Positions 61,761-64,000 of a stretch of 64,000 nt of DNA are shown in pieces. A program made the translations under genes and the position numbers. The notes beneath the pieces are model-generated. The model was given only the letters and a program-made list of their open reading frames with translations. It ran no database searches and had not been told where the DNA came from. Within the stretch, counting starts at the first letter, position 1. Each line of letters begins with the position of its first letter. Source of the stretch: Phycisphaerae bacterium. GTDB taxonomy: Bacteria; Planctomycetota; Phycisphaerae; FEN-1346; JAACEH01. The stretch is from NCBI GenBank assembly GCA_012729015.1, contig JAAYDY010000122.1, forward strand, positions 1 through 64,000. The letters run 5' to 3'.

Positions 61761-61834
61761 TAGGTCTGATCAACAGATCCGACACGCTGTGGGCCGAACA
61801 GAAGCAGCCGTCGGGTCCGTTGACCCGACCTACG
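61761..61834. repeat. Family C paired palindrome, copy 3 (opposite orientation)
   Basis: TAGGTCTGATCAACAGATCC (61761-61780) and GTCGGGTCCGTTGACCCGAC (about 61810-61829) form a pair like those at 24941-25010 and 35533-35604. Read on the minus strand, it aligns with the 35.5 kb copy including the spacer GGCTGCTTCTGTT. The element lies between the small exported protein gene and the prmC stop. Confidence 0.8.
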
Positions 61835-61868
61835 TACTGCGTTCTCGATGGTCTTGCGTCGTGCGTCG

Positions 61869-62861
61869 TCAGGGACTTCGCCGCAGGTGTGCGATGCGCT
61901 GGTGGCCTGAGAGGTCTTTGCGGATCTCAAGGAGTTCGATCCCCGCCGCAGCACGGGACGAGAGTCGCTCGCGCAGGCGGTCGGCCTGATCGTGTCCGAT
62001 CTCCATGAGCAGGTGCCCGCCGTCGGCCAGGTGCGGTCCCGCGCCGGCCAGAATCCGGTCAATCAAATCCATGCCGTCGGGGCCGGCCGCCAGGGCCATG
62101 TGCGGCTCGTGGTCGCGGACCTCGGGCATCAGGCCCGCCATGTCGGCGTCGCTGACGTAGGGCGGATTGGCCGTGATCAGGTCGAAGACGCGATCCTGCG
62201 GCGGCAAAGGCGCCAACGGCGCGAACAGGTCGCCCTCCAGCCACGTCACGCGGTCGGCCACGCCGCACCGGGCGGCGTTCTCGCGGGCCACGGCCAGGGC
62301 CTCGCTCGACAGGTCGGTGGCCGTGACGCGCGCCGACGGACACTCCGACGCGATCGCCAGGGCCACGCAGCCGCTGCCGGTACACAGGTCCAGGACGCGC
62401 GGCTCGGGGGGCGCGTGCGGCGCGCCGGCATCCACCAGTTCACCCGCCTCGGCGTCGCGCCGGTCCACGAACTGCCCGTCGCGGTACTCCCAGGCCGGTT
62501 TGCGTCGCGGACGCAGGACAGCCAGTGCCTCGTCCACGAGGAGTTCCGTCTCGGGCCGCGGGATGAGCACCGCCGGCGTCACCTTCAGCACCAGATGACG
62601 GAAATGGGCCTCGCCCACGAGGTACTGCGTGGGCACCCGGGCGGCGCGGCGACGGACCAGGTCGCGAAACGTGGACAACTCGGGGTCGGCGACGGTGCGG
62701 CCGTGCTGCACGTAGAGCTGGATGCGCTCGACCTTCAGCGCGTGAGCCAGGAGCAGCTCGGCCTCCAGGCGCGGCTCGTCGATGCCCCTGGACTCGAAGA
62801 ACTGGCGCGTCCATTCGAGCAGCCGCAGAATCGTCCAGGCTCCGTCGTTGGTGGCGGTCAC
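61869..62861 (-). CDS. prmC: Release-factor glutamine methyltransferase (HemK/PrmC) with an extra loop
   Basis: This 330-residue enzyme methylates the GGQ glutamine of peptide-chain release factors. The N-terminal helical domain is followed by RPETE (102-106), the SAM motif DLCTGSGCVALA (158-169) and the catalytic NPPY (232-235). Between 117 and 154 there is a 38-residue insertion, rich in Arg, Asp and Glu (RPRRKPAWEYRDGQFVDRRD at its start), that typical PrmC of about 280 residues lacks. It starts at GTG 62861, which overlaps the stop of the upstream GH20-like gene by 4 bases in a GTGA arrangement, after AAAGG. prfA is not adjacent. Confidence 0.9.
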   Translation of the reverse strand: MTATNDGAWTILRLLEWTRQFFESRGIDEPRLEAELLLAHALKVERIQLYVQHGRTVADPELSTFRDLVRRRAARVPTQYLVGEAHFRHLVLKVTPAVLIPRPETELLVDEALAVLRPRRKPAWEYRDGQFVDRRDAEAGELVDAGAPHAPPEPRVLDLCTGSGCVALAIASECPSARVTATDLSSEALAVARENAARCGVADRVTWLEGDLFAPLAPLPPQDRVFDLITANPPYVSDADMAGLMPEVRDHEPHMALAAGPDGMDLIDRILAGAGPHLADGGHLLMEIGHDQADRLRERLSSRAAAGIELLEIRKDLSGHQRIAHLRRSP

Positions 62862-64000
62862 GCGGATGGCCTTTCGTCGAGGGTCACGAGGGTCTCGGGC
62901 AGGCCGAGGCGTCCGCGGCCGGTGGGGGCAATCTGCCTCGCGCGGCGAGCCAGCCGTTCGAGCGTGGCGGCAGTGCGATCGAGCAAGCCCGGCAAAGCGG
63001 TTTTCTGAACGACGTAGCCGTCGCGGCCGAAGCGGCGCGGATCGTCGGCGTGGCGGGTGCGTTTCCAGTCGCGTTCGGCCCTGACGGCGCTGCGCCGGGC
63101 GGCCCGGGCCGCATCCCGAAGCACGGCTGCCGTGTCGCGGGCGATCAATTTGGCCTGGACCGTGTCGCCGCGCGCCACGGCCTCCAGGCGCAGGCGGTCG
63201 AGCAGGGCCGTGTCCTGCCACGTCTGGAACCGCCCGAGCTGCTCGTCCAGCAGATCGGCCGCCAGAAGCCACATGCGGAACTCGCCTTTGTTGGCAGTGA
63301 CCTGCGGCCGGGCGGCGTCGAGGCGTTGGCGCGCGGCGGCAATGGCCTTGCGCCGTGCGGCCGCGTCGGCCACGTCGTGCGGCGTGATCACGTGCTGGTG
63401 CTCGCGCGGATGCTCCACGAGGGCCTTGCGCAGCCGCAGGAGCCCGGGCGCTGCGGCGTGCAGCCGGCGGATCGCCTGCGCCGCGGAGGCGGGGCGGGCC
63501 AGGCCGTAGCGGTTGCGAACGAAGCGTGCGGCCGCTTTCGATTCGTCGGCCTTGGAGTCCTCGAACAGGGCCGCCCCCAGCGCCAGGCCCCAGTGCGTCG
63601 AGCCGCCCAGTTGCCGCTCGGGGCACCAGACGGTGTTGACCATGCCGATGACGCCGCGGGCGCGGTGGGCGTGGCCGACGCGGGCGAAGTCGCGGAGATT
63701 CGCCAGGTTCGACTCGTCGGGCATCGTCGTGGTGAAGACGCGGCCGGTGGCCGGGCACCCCAGCACCTGGAACCCCAGGTCCGTCAGGGTGCGGTTGTCG
63801 GCCTCGATGGGATGATCGACGAAGTAGTCCCAGTGAGCGACCATGCAGTCGCGCGGCACGCGGCGGGCGATCCGGGCATCCTTGACCAGGTGGTCGCCCC
63901 AGAGAATCATCCGTTTGCCGAGGCCCGTGACGATGCGGTGAATGGCCAGGACGTGGTCGGCGAAGAGCCGCCACTCGGGCAGCCCCCGGCGCCGGCAGCG
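62858..64000 (-). CDS. GH20-like glycoside hydrolase, C-terminal part, truncated at window edge
   Basis: The last 380 residues of a longer protein are visible; the 5' end lies beyond 64000. The first visible part (LPEWRLFADHVLAIHRIVTG and GKRMILWGDHLVKD, then MVAHWDYFVDHPIEADNRTL) has the look of the end of a GH20-like beta-hexosaminidase barrel, with GKRMILWGD and the following W-D-Y as typical strand ends. The remaining 220 residues are helical and Arg/Ala-rich (TANKGEFRMWLLAADLLDEQ) and may form a C-terminal helical domain. The catalytic Asp-Glu pair lies outside the window, so the family call is moderate. Its stop overlaps the GTG of prmC, so the two are coupled. Confidence 0.6.
   Translation of the reverse strand, partial: RCRRRGLPEWRLFADHVLAIHRIVTGLGKRMILWGDHLVKDARIARRVPRDCMVAHWDYFVDHPIEADNRTLTDLGFQVLGCPATGRVFTTTMPDESNLANLRDFARVGHAHRARGVIGMVNTVWCPERQLGGSTHWGLALGAALFEDSKADESKAAARFVRNRYGLARPASAAQAIRRLHAAAPGLLRLRKALVEHPREHQHVITPHDVADAAARRKAIAAARQRLDAARPQVTANKGEFRMWLLAADLLDEQLGRFQTWQDTALLDRLRLEAVARGDTVQAKLIARDTAAVLRDAARAARRSAVRAERDWKRTRHADDPRRFGRDGYVVQKTALPGLLDRTAATLERLARRARQIAPTGRGRLGLPETLVTLDERPSA

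Overview
The window reads as a chromosomal segment of a high-GC (about two thirds G+C by eye), probably anaerobic or microaerophilic member of the Planctomycetota, most likely near Phycisphaerae. The grounds are a pseudopilin of the H-X9-DG class, a giant PQQ-propeller/TPR protein, a secreted polysaccharide lyase and glycoside-hydrolase-like proteins, a sulfatase, three Gfo/Idh/MocA oxidoreductases, two UroD-like proteins, rubrerythrin, a ferredoxin-like aldo/keto reductase and a TM1266-like ACT protein. The lineage is inferred from gene content, not from a marker phylogeny. No rRNA, tRNA, CRISPR array, transposase or phage gene was recognised.

Layout. 1-5 kb: a truncated surface protein, a LarA-type racemase, a TIM-barrel isomerase and two small proteins. 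5-8.3 kb: lysA and argH. 8.3-14 kb: a repeat field with a 220-bp duplication, then a secreted glycosidase-like protein and an SGNH-type lipoprotein, divergent from a WD40 protein and a small lipoprotein. 14-20 kb: a proC gene fused to a membrane anchor, a thioesterase, lepB, and a ccmE-ccmF-accessory cluster. 20-37 kb: a catabolic/accessory region with UroD-like proteins, a DMT exporter, a heparinase-like lyase, a sulfatase coupled to a sugar-phosphate isomerase, three Gfo/Idh/MocA enzymes, a zinc dehydrogenase, an M20 hydrolase and a D-2-hydroxyacid dehydrogenase. Almost all lie on the minus strand and are separated by palindromic repeats. 37.6-42 kb: two tiny zinc-ribbon genes behind a strong terminator, a MASE3-PAS-HisKA_2 kinase overlapping an ANTAR response regulator, and rubrerythrin. 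42-47 kb: a methyltransferase, ribBA, a secreted unknown and a tandem NDK-like protein. 47.5-57.6 kb: the PQQ/TPR protein, an RND efflux pair and an aldo/keto reductase. 58-64 kb: a complete cobalamin-riboswitch cassette ahead of a pseudopilin gene, then HDOD and PilZ proteins, a small secreted protein, prmC and the 3' part of a GH20-like gene.

The signal that stands out most is at 58.0-59.2 kb: a sigma70-like promoter, a cobalamin aptamer, an intrinsic terminator and a lone H-X9-DG pseudopilin gene with no cobalamin biosynthesis or transport gene beside it. The second is the set of at least eight families of short GC-rich palindromes that fill nearly every intergenic gap over about 200 bp, with related copies many kilobases apart and in both orientations.
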